64,000 nt of DNA, from NCBI RefSeq assembly GCF_003664325.1, contig NZ_RCDA01000002.1, positions 124,001 through 188,000 of the forward strand, given 5' to 3'. A program made the position numbers and the translations under genes. Below, in pieces: positions 17,840 through 26,805 of this stretch. Below the pieces are notes generated by a model. That model made no database searches. It was not told where the DNA came from and saw nothing but the letters and a program-made list of their open reading frames with translations. The DNA is from Alkalispirillum mobile. GTDB lineage: Bacteria > Pseudomonadota > Gammaproteobacteria > Nitrococcales > Halorhodospiraceae. Every line of letters starts with the position of its first letter. Within the stretch, counting starts at the first letter, position 1.

Positions 17840-18874
17840 TTACCGGTAGACCCAGTCGTCCCACTCTTCTTCCCAGGCATCGTGTTCCTGCAGGAAGCGG
17901 GCAAGGCCGGGGTGTATCGGTACGCTCCCGCCACTGGCGGCCACGCCCCGGTGCTGCAGGCCTACCATGTCATCGTCCACCTGGGCGAAGGATTCGTTGG
18001 CCTCCCGCAGCTCCCCGGCCTTCTCCTTGATGATCGTCAGCATCTCGTAAAGGTCATCCTCGGGGACGTCGGGGCCCAGGTGAAAGCCGTAGAAGAAGGG
18101 TACGAAGTGCGCCTCGTCGACGCCGATGTCGGTGTCAAAGCGGTCCGCCGCGACGGTGACCACCTCCATGCCCGCGGCCTCAATGGCCGCCCGTTCCTCC
18201 TCGGAGGGGTTGAGGATCCCGGTGTCGGCGGACAGCATCGCCTCGTTGACCCAGGGGGCGACACTGGTCTGGCCGCTGGTGTAGGCGATGAAGGCGTCAA
18301 TGGTGCCTTCGTTGAGCGACGACCCGGCAATGCTCAGGTCGATCTCGGTGTACTCGTGGCCTACGTCCACGGCGCCCATGGCGCGCTCTAGCTGGGCGCG
18401 CACGTCCCACGGAGCTGGTCCGGTGAAGACCGGCGCGCCGGCCAGGTCTGCCCAGCCATCGTAGTCATCGAGTTCGTCCGCCCGGACAGCCAGGCCGACT
18501 TCCATGGTGTAGGCCCAGAAGGACTGGACCGGTTCCCGCTTCATCTGGTCACGGAAACCACTGAAGCGGCCCGAGTCATCGGCCAGTTCCGCAAACGCTA
18601 CGTCGGCCCCGTAGTAGCCGTCGAATTCCTCGAGCGCGTAACCGCGCACCGAGGCCACGGCACCCGCGGTGGGCAGAACGGTGATGTTATAGCCCTCCCA
18701 TTCGCGGTTCAGGATGGTCATCAAATCCACCTTCACCGCGTACCCGGCCGAGCCGGTGGCCGATGTGGCCCAGCGCAGTTGGGTCACGTCCTGGGCGGTG
18801 GCGGCGGAGGTCAGCCCCCCGATCAGGGCCAGGGTTCCGGCGGCAGCAACCGTCTGGATGGTTCGACACCTCAT
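17840..18874 (-). CDS. TAXI family TRAP transporter solute-binding protein
   Basis: 344 residues. The N-terminal signal peptide has a hydrophobic core (VAAAGTLALIGGLTSAATA) with likely cleavage near AxA-Q, so the mature protein is periplasmic. The mature start LRWATSATGSAGYAVKVDLMTIL and the VLPTAGAVASVRG motif are typical of TAXI binding proteins. These deliver ligands such as glutamate or C4 acids to a fused TRAP permease, here the downstream gene. The mature protein is strongly acidic, consistent with a halophilic or alkaliphilic host. The ligand cannot be read from the sequence. Confidence 0.92.
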   Translation of the reverse strand: MRCRTIQTVAAAGTLALIGGLTSAATAQDVTQLRWATSATGSAGYAVKVDLMTILNREWEGYNITVLPTAGAVASVRGYALEEFDGYYGADVAFAELADDSGRFSGFRDQMKREPVQSFWAYTMEVGLAVRADELDDYDGWADLAGAPVFTGPAPWDVRAQLERAMGAVDVGHEYTEIDLSIAGSSLNEGTIDAFIAYTSGQTSVAPWVNEAMLSADTGILNPSEEERAAIEAAGMEVVTVAADRFDTDIGVDEAHFVPFFYGFHLGPDVPEDDLYEMLTIIKEKAGELREANESFAQVDDDMVGLQHRGVAASGGSVPIHPGLARFLQEHDAWEEEWDDWVYR

Positions 18875-19067
18875 GGCTCTCCTCCATCTGTGTTTTAAAT
18901 CGTTCTTCTTGGGGCTGGCCCCGAGGGCAACCCGCGCCCTGGTGCCGTTATCAGGGGTGTCCTTCGCGCCCCGTTACGCGGGGTCTCCTGAATTCAGTCT
19001 TGTAGCCCTTTGCAGGGAGGTCAAGGTGGCGTGTTTCCGAAGTGCAGCATGGGGCGGCCGGCGACAA

Positions 19068-19083
19068 GCCCCCGGCCGGGGGC
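19068..19083 (-). terminator. GC palindrome after the EAL-HDOD gene
   Basis: The 16-bp perfect palindrome GCCCCCGGCCGGGGGC lies 4 bp past the stop of the EAL-HDOD gene on the minus strand, followed by TTGT. It could act as a weak intrinsic terminator or 3' stabiliser. No long U-tract is present. Confidence 0.4.
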
Positions 19084-19087
19084 GCAC

Positions 19088-20320
19088 TTAAGTGCCGGCG
19101 AGGCTGTGAGGGGAACGGGTGGGGGTGATGACGTCCATGATGTCGTCGGCCCAGGTCAGCGCCTGGAGATAGGCCTTGGCAAGGCTGCTTTCTGCCGGTG
19201 TGGAATCCAGTGCGTGCCAATGGCCCTGCTCGTAATCGCAGACGCACTGCAGTACCCGGCCCAGCGGGCCCGCCCGGTGCAGCAGGGCCTCCTTGATCTC
19301 GTCGGTCAGGGGCAGCGATGACACCACCTCCTCCATGGGTTGATTAAGCAGGCTGTCCAGCAGGGAGAGCAAGCCGGCGGTGAAGCAGGCCGTAGGGCTT
19401 GCCGTCCGGAACTCGCGTGCCAGCAGTTCGCACATGCGGGCCCGCGCCAGGGCAATACGGCACAGCTCTGGCGGCTTGTCGTCCACCGCGGACAGCGAGA
19501 TCAGCAGAATCCAGGTGCGCACGGTGCGAGTGCCCAGCATCAGCAATGCGTTGCGCAGCGATTCGATGGGGCGACGGGGGGCGACGGCGGCGGAATTGGC
19601 GCAGCGAAGCAGCCGGTAGACCAGCACCTGGTCCTGCGCGATCAGGGTTTCCAGTTCGGCGAAATCGGCATCCTCATCGTTGAGCTTGGCCAGCAACGGC
19701 ATCAGTCCGATCTTGCTGTTGGCGTGCCGTTTGCCAGAGACGAGGTTGGGGCGGCTGAAGTAATAGCCCTGGAAGAAATCAAAGCCCAGATCGCGGCAGA
19801 TCCGAAACTGCCAGTCGGTTTCGATCTTTTCCGCCAGTAACTGCACGTTAAAGCGCCGCATCTGCGCCACCGTCCGTGCCAGCTCGGTCTCCGAGGCCTG
19901 TTGTACCTCCAGCTTGACCAGGTCCGCGCAGTCCAGCACCGGGTCGAACTCCGGCCGGTAGTCGAAGTCATCCAGGACGATCAGGTAGCCCTGGTCGGAC
20001 AGCTGCCGAATGCCCTCGACGAGCGGTGGATCGGGTCGGATGTCCTCAAGGACCTCCAGCGCGACCTGGCCGGGAGGGAAAGGGAGTTCGTATTCGCCGG
20101 TCAGGTAGGGCCGGGTCAGGTTCACAAAGGCGGGGACATCACCCACCAGGCGCTCCAGGCCGATCTCGGTGAAGGTGTTTACCAACACCTGACTGGTGGC
20201 CTGGTCGCCGTCCACTACACCGGCGTGTCCCGGCTGGTCGCCGCGGTAGAGCAACTCATAGGCGACGACTTCCAACTCGCGGTTATAGATGGGCTGGCGG
20301 GCTACGAAGATGTTGTCCAC
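19088..20320 (-). CDS. EAL-HDOD (YuxH-like) signalling protein
   Basis: 410 residues. An N-terminal EAL domain (about 1-200) is followed by an HDOD domain (about 200-400). The first motif reads YELLYR instead of EAL. Other metal-site elements survive: FVNLT, LDDFDY, VKLEV, AEKIET and FQGYYFSRP. Proteins of this architecture are often inactive phosphodiesterases that bind c-di-GMP or act through protein contacts. The HDOD part contains LIAQDQVLVYRLLRCANSAAV. It may control motility or surface attachment, but there is no motility gene beside it. The gap to the upstream nhaP2 stop holds an inverted repeat. Confidence 0.88.
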   Translation of the reverse strand: MDNIFVARQPIYNRELEVVAYELLYRGDQPGHAGVVDGDQATSQVLVNTFTEIGLERLVGDVPAFVNLTRPYLTGEYELPFPPGQVALEVLEDIRPDPPLVEGIRQLSDQGYLIVLDDFDYRPEFDPVLDCADLVKLEVQQASETELARTVAQMRRFNVQLLAEKIETDWQFRICRDLGFDFFQGYYFSRPNLVSGKRHANSKIGLMPLLAKLNDEDADFAELETLIAQDQVLVYRLLRCANSAAVAPRRPIESLRNALLMLGTRTVRTWILLISLSAVDDKPPELCRIALARARMCELLAREFRTASPTACFTAGLLSLLDSLLNQPMEEVVSSLPLTDEIKEALLHRAGPLGRVLQCVCDYEQGHWHALDSTPAESSLAKAYLQALTWADDIMDVITPTRSPHSLAGT

Positions 20321-20390
20321 CGGGGCCGGGCCTCTGATCGGGGGTGAGCGGTTCGACTCTCAAGTATTGTCTGGTGTGAATGCTATTCAA

Positions 20391-20419
20391 CAAAAACAAC
20401 GGAATCTTGGTTGTTTTTG
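20391..20419. repeat. 10-bp perfect inverted repeat between nhaP2 and the EAL-HDOD gene
   Basis: CAAAAACAAC (20391-20400) and GTTGTTTTTG (20410-20419) are exact inverted copies around a 9-base centre. It is AT-rich in a GC-rich neighbourhood. It lies about 35 bp after the nhaP2 stop and 70 bp before the EAL-HDOD start. It could be an operator for the downstream gene or a terminator of nhaP2; the sequence does not decide. Confidence 0.45.
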
Positions 20420-20452
20420 CCCTCGGGCGCGCATGCACCCATGCCGTCACCG

Positions 20453-22171
20453 CTAGCTTAGCTTCAGGCCGACCTTTACGATGCGGTTACCCTCCATTTC
20501 CCGCACCGTAAATTGCAGGTGGTCCAGCCGGACCCGGTCGCCGACCACGGCCTTGCCGCGGAACAGGTGCAGCAGGTAATCGCTCAGGGATTGGCCGGGC
20601 TCCACCCGGGGCGGGAGGTTGAAGCCGTAGACCGCGGCCAGGTCGCCCAGCCGGGTGTCGCCGTCCAGGGTGAATTCACCGAAGAAGCGCTGCTCCTCCA
20701 GGTGCGCCGGACCCGCGGGGGCGACGAACATGCGGTCCAGTGCCGGCAGGTCCTCGGGCAGGCTGAGCAGGTAGATCTGGTCACCGGGGCGCAGGATGTC
20801 GCCCTGCTCCTCGTGTACCGGCGTGCCGCCCCGGAACAGGGTCAGCACGCGGGCGCTGTTGGGGAGCCGAAGGTTGTGCACGGGTTTGTACAGTGCCGGG
20901 CTATCCGCCTTAATGCGGTAGGAGACGAACTCGTAGTCCGCCTGTTGCGGCACATCCAGTTCCACCCGCTCCGTCTGGCCGGCATCCGGCGGCAGTTCCA
21001 AGCGGAGCAGCCGTGCCACCGGCGCGATAGTCCAGCCCTGGACCACCAGCGAGAGCAGCACCACGAAGAAGGCCACGTTGAAGAATTGCTCGGCCCCGGC
21101 AAGCCCGGCCACCAGTGGGAAGATGCCCAGGATGATGGGGACGGCACCGCGCAGGCCCACCCAGGCGATGAACAGCTGCTCCCGCCAGGGGAAGCGGAAG
21201 GGGGCCAGGCAGGTGAACACCGCCAGGGGCCGGGCCAAGAAGATCAGCGCCAGGCCCACGATGGCGGCTTTCGGGGCGACCGGCAGCAGCTCGGATGGGG
21301 TGACCAGTACCCCCAACATCACGAACATGGTGATCTGCGACAGCCAGGCCATGCCGTCGTTGAAGCGCTGGATGTTCTGTGCTGCCTGGATGCGCCGGTT
21401 GCCCACGATCAACCCGGCCAGGTAGACGGCCAGGAAGCCGCTGCCCCCGGCCACGGCAGCGGCGCCGAAGATCACCAGCCCGCCCCCCAGGGCGAGCAAT
21501 GGATACAGGCCCGGGGTCAGTTGCAGGCCGTTGATGGTGTAGGCAAGTAGGAAGCCGCCCAGTACCCCGATCAGCGCCCCCAGGCCCATCTGCTGGACAA
21601 ACTCCAGGCCCATGCCCCAACCAAGACTCGCGTGCTGGCCCATCAGCAACTCGATGAGTGCCACGGTGAGGAAGATGGCCATGGGGTCGTTGCTGCCCGA
21701 CTCGATCTCCAGGGTGGCGGCCACCCGCTGCTTGAGCTCGAGCCCCTTGGAGTGGAGCAGGGAGAAGACCGCAGCGGCGTCCGTGGAGCCGACAATGGCG
21801 CCGATCAAGGCTGCCTCCAGCCAGCCGAGGCCAATGGCGTAGCGGGCCACCAGGGCGGTCAGCCCGGCGGTAATCACGACCCCTACGGTGGCGAGGGCAA
21901 CCGCCGGACGCAGCCCCACCCGGAAGCTGCTGGTACGGGTGCGCAGACCGCCGTCGAACAGAATAACGGCCAGGGCCAGGCTGCCGATCAGGTGTGCGGT
22001 CTGGAAGTCGTCAAAGCCCAGCCCCCCCAGACCCTCTTCGCCCAACAGCATGCCGATGACCAAAAAGACCAGCAGCAGCGGTGCACCAATCCTGTTGGAT
22101 ATGACGCTGGCGATTATGCTGATCAGCAGGAGCAGGCTGCCGAAAAATATGACCTGGCTGGTGAAGTCCAA
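20453..22171 (-). CDS. nhaP2: K+/H+ antiporter NhaP2-like
   Basis: 572 residues. CPA1-type antiporter in the inner membrane, expelling potassium or sodium in exchange for protons. About 12 membrane helices occupy residues 1-395; the ion-site region includes ILFDGGLRT and ESGSNDPMAIF. A cytosolic TrkA-C domain follows (VSYRIKADSPALYKPVHNLRLP to GDQIYLLS), then a CorC/HlyC-like C-terminal domain. This order is that of NhaP2/CvrA. Translation starts at TTG (22171), supported by GGAAGG six bases upstream. Useful in a saline or alkaline habitat. It is divergent from the cyclophilin gene. Confidence 0.93.
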   Translation of the reverse strand: MDFTSQVIFFGSLLLLISIIASVISNRIGAPLLLVFLVIGMLLGEEGLGGLGFDDFQTAHLIGSLALAVILFDGGLRTRTSSFRVGLRPAVALATVGVVITAGLTALVARYAIGLGWLEAALIGAIVGSTDAAAVFSLLHSKGLELKQRVAATLEIESGSNDPMAIFLTVALIELLMGQHASLGWGMGLEFVQQMGLGALIGVLGGFLLAYTINGLQLTPGLYPLLALGGGLVIFGAAAVAGGSGFLAVYLAGLIVGNRRIQAAQNIQRFNDGMAWLSQITMFVMLGVLVTPSELLPVAPKAAIVGLALIFLARPLAVFTCLAPFRFPWREQLFIAWVGLRGAVPIILGIFPLVAGLAGAEQFFNVAFFVVLLSLVVQGWTIAPVARLLRLELPPDAGQTERVELDVPQQADYEFVSYRIKADSPALYKPVHNLRLPNSARVLTLFRGGTPVHEEQGDILRPGDQIYLLSLPEDLPALDRMFVAPAGPAHLEEQRFFGEFTLDGDTRLGDLAAVYGFNLPPRVEPGQSLSDYLLHLFRGKAVVGDRVRLDHLQFTVREMEGNRIVKVGLKLS

Positions 22172-22301
22172 AAGGGCCTTCCGGTTAGCTTGATTGGTGC
22201 GGCATCCGGCCGCAGTCTAACGCAAGCGGCAGGCGTCTGCGGCTGCCAAGCGCGTGCTGCTGGGGTATTCTAAGGGGTCACGCGGTTTAGAGAGAATCAT
22301 A

Positions 22302-22922
22302 ATGGCACTGCGCGCAGCCGGTAAGGTGATTACTTTCATGTTTTTTATCGGTCTGTCCGTTGCCGTGGCGAAGGCCGTCGGCGGCGAGATGGATCACCCG
22401 GATAGTCAAAACCAGCAAACGGAGACCCCCATGGTTGTATTCGAGACCAGCCACGGAAAGCTCACCCTGGAGCTGTTCCCCGAAGAGGCACCCATCACCG
22501 TGGAGAACTTTCTCCAGTACGTTGATGACGGCTTTTACGATGGCACTATCTTCCACCGCGTGATCCCCGGCTTCGTGGTTCAGGGGGGTGGCTTCGACGA
22601 GGACTTCCAGCAGAAGCCTACCCGTGATCCGATCAAGAACGAGGCTGATAACGGTCTGAAGAACGAGCGCGGCACCCTGTCCATGGCCCGCACGCAGCAG
22701 CGCGACAGCGCCACGTCGCAGTTTTTCATTAATCTGGCCGACAACGCCTTCCTCGACCACGGCACGCGCGATTTCGGGTACGCGGTGTTCGCGCGGATCA
22801 CGGACGGCATGGACGTGGTGGACAAGATTGCCCAGATCCGGACCGGTAACCGTGGCATGCACCAGGATGTCCCGGAAGAGGACATCGTCGTGCAGCGGGC
22901 CTACCGCAAGGGCGCCGAGTAA
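22302..22922 (+). CDS. Cyclophilin-type peptidyl-prolyl cis-trans isomerase with N-terminal membrane/signal segment
   Basis: 206 residues from the ATG at 22302. Cyclophilins speed proline isomerisation during folding. The first 30 residues carry a hydrophobic segment ([18 protein letters not shown]), giving an exported or anchored form. The catalytic domain starts at [16 protein letters not shown] and contains [34 protein letters not shown] and [19 protein letters not shown]. An internal ATG at 22431, exactly where cytosolic PpiB proteins begin, has its own GGAG six bases upstream. Two forms from one gene are therefore possible. It lies upstream of gyrA with a promoter in between. Confidence 0.92.
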   Translation: MALRAAGKVITFMFFIGLSVAVAKAVGGEMDHPDSQNQQTETPMVVFETSHGKLTLELFPEEAPITVENFLQYVDDGFYDGTIFHRVIPGFVVQGGGFDEDFQQKPTRDPIKNEADNGLKNERGTLSMARTQQRDSATSQFFINLADNAFLDHGTRDFGYAVFARITDGMDVVDKIAQIRTGNRGMHQDVPEEDIVVQRAYRKGAE

Positions 22923-22960
22923 CCACCCCCTCTGCAGGCGCGGGTGCCCCCCGCTCCTGT

Positions 22961-22969
22961 GCTAGAATG
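22961..22969 (+). promoter_or_regulatory. Extended -10 promoter element upstream of gyrA
   Basis: TGCTAGAAT fits the extended -10 pattern TGnTATAAT with one mismatch. It lies about 100 bp upstream of the gyrA start in the gap after the cyclophilin gene. No clear -35 hexamer is present, which extended -10 promoters can tolerate. A leader of about 90 nt would result. Confidence 0.5.
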
Positions 22970-23067
22970 ACCGCCTTTACGCGGGCGCGCAGCCTGCCCC
23001 CGGCCACTCGGGCCGCGGGGTGGCGTTGTGCGCCTTAGACCTGTTTTGCAGCGAGTCGAGATCCCGG

Positions 23068-25656
23068 ATGGCGAGCGTCGCTAGAGAGATACTGCCCGTA
23101 AACCTGGAAGACGAGATGCGGCAGTCCTACCTGGATTACGCCATGAGCGTGATCGTGGGCAGGGCGCTGCCGGATGTGCGAGATGGCCTCAAGCCGGTGC
23201 ACCGGCGCGTGCTTTACGCCATGCGTGAGCTGGGGAACGACTGGAACAAGTCGTACAAGAAGTCCGCGCGCGTGGTCGGTGACGTGATCGGTAAGTACCA
23301 CCCGCACGGCGATTCCGCGGTCTACGACACCATCGTCCGGATGGCGCAGCCCTTCGCCATGCGCTACATGCTGGTGGACGGTCAGGGTAACTTCGGGTCC
23401 ATCGACGGTGATGCGGCCGCCGCCATGCGTTACACCGAGGTGCGCATGGCCCGCCTGGCCCACGAGCTGCTGGCGGACATCGAAAAAGAGACCGTTGACT
23501 ACCTCGACAACTACGACGGCTCCGAGAGCGAGCCGACGGTGTTGCCGACGCGGGTGCCCAACCTGTTGGTCAACGGGGGCTCCGGCATCGCGGTGGGCAT
23601 GGCCACCAACATCCCCCCGCACAACATCGCCGAGGTCATCGATGCCTGCGTGGCGTTGATCGATGACGACACCCTCGACATCGACGGGCTGATGGAATAC
23701 CTGCCGGGGCCCGATCTGCCCACCGCGGGCATCATCAACGGCACCGCCGGCATCCACGAGGCTTACCGTACCGGCCGCGGCCGCATGGTAATGCGGGCTC
23801 GGGCCGAGATCGAAGAGGACGACAAGTCCGGCAAGCCGCGCATCATCGTCACCGAGTTGCCCTACCAGGTGAACAAGGCGCGGTTGCTCGAGAAGATCGC
23901 CGAGCTGGTCAAGGAAAAGCGCGTCGAGGGCATCACCGAACTGCGCGACGAGTCCGACAAGGACGGTATCCGCGTGGTCATCGAGCTGCGCCGGGGCGAG
24001 GTGGGCGAGGTGGTGCTCAACAACCTCTACCAGCACACCCAGCTGCAGACGGTGTTCGGCATCAACATGGTGGCGCTGGTGGATGGCCAGCCCAAGCTGC
24101 TCAACCTGCGCCAGATCCTTGACGCCTTCGTCCGCCACCGCCGCGAGGTGGTCACCCGCCGCACCATCTTCGAGCTGCGCAAGGCGCGCAACCGCGCCCA
24201 CATCCTCGAGGGGCTGGCGGTGGCGCTGGCCAACATCGATCCGGTGATCGCCCTGATCAAGGCCTCGCCCGGCCCGGCGGAGGCCAAGACCGCACTGATG
24301 GGCCGGGTCTGGGCGCCCGGCATGGTCACCGACATGCTCGATCGCGCCGACGCCACCACCCCGGACGACCTGGAGCCCGGCGTGGGGCTGGGAGAGGACG
24401 GTTACCGCCTGAGTGCGGCCCAGGCGCAGGCGATTCTCGAGTTGCGCCTGCACCGGCTGACCGGTCTGGAGCAGGACAAGATCCTCGAAGAGTACCGCGG
24501 GCTGCTGGATCAGATCGCCGAGCTGATCCATATCCTGGAGAGTGGCGACCGCCTGATGGAGGTCATCCGCGAGGAGCTGGTGGCCATCCGCGAGCAGTAC
24601 GGTGATGAGCGCCGCAGTCAGATCATGCCGCAGGCGCTGGACCTGACCCTGGAGGATCTGATCACCCCGCAGGACGTGGTGGTCACGCTCTCGCACAATG
24701 GCTATGCGAAGTCGCAGCCGCTGGACAGCTATCGCGCCCAGCGTCGCGGCGGGCGGGGCAAGAGCGCCACGGCCATGAAGGAAGAGGACTTCGTCGACAA
24801 GCTGTTCGTGGCCAACACCCACGACACGCTGCTCTGCTTCTCCAGCCACGGCAAGTGTTACTGGCTCAAGGTCTACGAGCTGCCCCAGGGCAGTCGGCAG
24901 AGCCGCGGCAAGCCCATCGTCAACCTGCTGCCGCTGGAGAAGGACGAGCGCATCAACGCCGTGCTGCCGGTGCAGGAGTTCGATGAGGCGCACTTCGTCT
25001 TCATGGCCACCCGCAACGGCACGGTCAAGAAGACGCCGCTGTCCCACTTCTCCCGGCCGCGCAGCAACGGCATCATCGCCCTGGATCTGCGGGGCGACGA
25101 CTGGCTGGTGGATGTGGCCATCACCGACGGCAGCCGCGACGTCATGCTGGTCTCGGACGCTGGCAAGGCGATCCGCTTCGAGGAGAGCGAGGTGCGCGCG
25201 ATGGGCCGCACCGCCGCCGGTGTCCGTGGCATCCGGCTGGATTCGGGTCAGCGGGTGATCGCGCTGCTGATCCTCGGCGAGGGGGATATCCTCTCGGCCA
25301 CCGCCAACGGCTTTGGCAAGCGTACCCCGGTGGAGGAATACCCCCTGCGGGGTCGCGGCGGCATGGGCGTCATCTGCATCCAGACCAGCGACCGCAACGG
25401 CGAGGTGGTCGGTGCGGTGCAAGTGGTGGATGAAGACGAGATCATGCTCATCACCCGCCACGGGACCCTGGTCCGCACCCCGGTGGCCGATATCTCCCGG
25501 CTGTCCCGTAACACCCAGGGGGTCAAGCTGATCAGTCTGGACACTGACGAGACCCTGGTGGGCCTGGCGCGCATTGAGGCCCTGGGCGACGAGGACGATG
25601 ACGAGGCCGCTGAGGCCGGGCCTGAATCCGGCAGTGCGCCGGAGCCCTCGGAGTGA
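23068..25656 (+). CDS. gyrA: DNA gyrase subunit A
   Basis: 862 residues from the ATG at 23068. Breakage-reunion subunit of gyrase, which introduces negative supercoils. Numbering matches E. coli: the catalytic tyrosine is Y122 in AAAMRYTEV. In the quinolone-resistance region, S83 and D87 are both present ([15 protein letters not shown]), the sensitive-type residues. The C-terminal beta-pinwheel carries the GyrA box QRRGGRGK, needed for DNA wrapping. The tail is acidic ([15 protein letters not shown]). The frame opens further upstream, but the chosen start gives the family N-terminus [20 protein letters not shown]. serC follows. Confidence 0.98.
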   Translation: MASVAREILPVNLEDEMRQSYLDYAMSVIVGRALPDVRDGLKPVHRRVLYAMRELGNDWNKSYKKSARVVGDVIGKYHPHGDSAVYDTIVRMAQPFAMRYMLVDGQGNFGSIDGDAAAAMRYTEVRMARLAHELLADIEKETVDYLDNYDGSESEPTVLPTRVPNLLVNGGSGIAVGMATNIPPHNIAEVIDACVALIDDDTLDIDGLMEYLPGPDLPTAGIINGTAGIHEAYRTGRGRMVMRARAEIEEDDKSGKPRIIVTELPYQVNKARLLEKIAELVKEKRVEGITELRDESDKDGIRVVIELRRGEVGEVVLNNLYQHTQLQTVFGINMVALVDGQPKLLNLRQILDAFVRHRREVVTRRTIFELRKARNRAHILEGLAVALANIDPVIALIKASPGPAEAKTALMGRVWAPGMVTDMLDRADATTPDDLEPGVGLGEDGYRLSAAQAQAILELRLHRLTGLEQDKILEEYRGLLDQIAELIHILESGDRLMEVIREELVAIREQYGDERRSQIMPQALDLTLEDLITPQDVVVTLSHNGYAKSQPLDSYRAQRRGGRGKSATAMKEEDFVDKLFVANTHDTLLCFSSHGKCYWLKVYELPQGSRQSRGKPIVNLLPLEKDERINAVLPVQEFDEAHFVFMATRNGTVKKTPLSHFSRPRSNGIIALDLRGDDWLVDVAITDGSRDVMLVSDAGKAIRFEESEVRAMGRTAAGVRGIRLDSGQRVIALLILGEGDILSATANGFGKRTPVEEYPLRGRGGMGVICIQTSDRNGEVVGAVQVVDEDEIMLITRHGTLVRTPVADISRLSRNTQGVKLISLDTDETLVGLARIEALGDEDDDEAAEAGPESGSAPEPSE

Positions 25657-25711
25657 TATGGCCCTCTAATCCCTTTCGGATCTGACACACAGCACCAGAA
25701 GGAGACTGCCG

Positions 25712-26794
25712 ATGTCCCGCGTGTATAACTTCAGTGCCGGCCCCGCCATGCTGCCGGAAGAGGTCCTTTGTCAGGCCAGGGACGAGATGCTGGACTGGCA
25801 GGGCTCCGGTATGTGTGTCATGGAGATGAGTCACCGCGGCAAGGAGTTCGTCAGCATCGCGGAGCAGGCCGAGGCGGACCTGCGGGAGCTGATGGGCATC
25901 CCCGACAACTACAAGGTGCTCTTCCTGCAGGGGGGCGCCACCGGGATGTTCTCGGCCATTCCGCTGAACCTGCTGCGCGGCCGGAACAAGGCGGACTACA
26001 TCAACACCGGGGCCTGGTCGAAGAAGGCCATCGCCGAGGCGAAGAAGTACTGCGAGGTCAACGTCGCGGCCAGCGGCGAGGCCAGCGACTTCATGAGCAT
26101 TCCCGCCCGCTCCGGTTGGCAGCTGTCTGATGACGCGGCCTACCTGCATTACACCCCCAACGAGACCATCAGCGGGGTGGAGTTTCACGCGGTGCCGGAG
26201 GTGGGAGATACGCCCCTGGTGGCGGACATGTCCTCCACCATCCTCTCCCGCCCGGTGGATGTTTCCCGGTTCGGGCTGATTTACGCCGGGGCCCAGAAGA
26301 ACATCGGCCCGGCCGGCATCACCCTGGTGATCGTGCGCGAGGACCTGATCGGCGAAGCCCGCCCCGACACCGCCATGGTCTGGGATTTCGCCAAGCAGGC
26401 CGGGGCGGACTCCATGCTCAACACCCCGCCGACCTACGCGCTGTACATCGCCGGTCTGGTGTTCCAGTGGTTGAAACGCCACGGCGGGTTGGAGGCCATG
26501 GGCGAGATCAACCGTCGCAAGGCGGAGAAGCTCTACCGGGCGATCGATGACTCTCCCTTCTACAGCAACCCCGTGGACCCTGACTGCCGTTCCTGGATGA
26601 ACGTCCCCTTCGTGCTGGCCAAGCCGGAGCTGGATGCCACGTTCCTGGACGAGGCCAAGCGGCAGGGCCTGACCACGCTCAAGGGGCACCGCTCGGTCGG
26701 CGGTATGCGTGCGAGCATCTACAACGCCATGCCGGAGGCAGGCGTCGACAAGCTCATTGAGTTCATGCAGGACTTTGAACGGCGCAATGCCTGA
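25712..26794 (+). CDS. serC: Phosphoserine aminotransferase
   Basis: 360 residues. PLP enzyme that makes 3-phosphoserine from 3-phosphohydroxypyruvate; it also serves pyridoxal synthesis. The N-terminus VYNFSAGPAMLPEEVL and the MEMSHRGKEF motif are diagnostic. The PLP lysine lies in YAGAQKNIGPAG. An AGAAGGAG ribosome site precedes the ATG. It is followed at 11 bp by serA, so two consecutive steps of serine synthesis are adjacent. Confidence 0.97.
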   Translation: MSRVYNFSAGPAMLPEEVLCQARDEMLDWQGSGMCVMEMSHRGKEFVSIAEQAEADLRELMGIPDNYKVLFLQGGATGMFSAIPLNLLRGRNKADYINTGAWSKKAIAEAKKYCEVNVAASGEASDFMSIPARSGWQLSDDAAYLHYTPNETISGVEFHAVPEVGDTPLVADMSSTILSRPVDVSRFGLIYAGAQKNIGPAGITLVIVREDLIGEARPDTAMVWDFAKQAGADSMLNTPPTYALYIAGLVFQWLKRHGGLEAMGEINRRKAEKLYRAIDDSPFYSNPVDPDCRSWMNVPFVLAKPELDATFLDEAKRQGLTTLKGHRSVGGMRASIYNAMPEAGVDKLIEFMQDFERRNA

Positions 26795-26805
26795 GGGGGT
26801 GTCCC

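Noticed and set aside
23035-25461. Long minus-strand frame of about 800 codons opposite gyrA
   Set aside because: Antisense to a highly conserved gene and compositionally biased (H, D, Q, L); no domain seen. The similar frame opposite rpsA (33358-35142) is rejected for the same reason.
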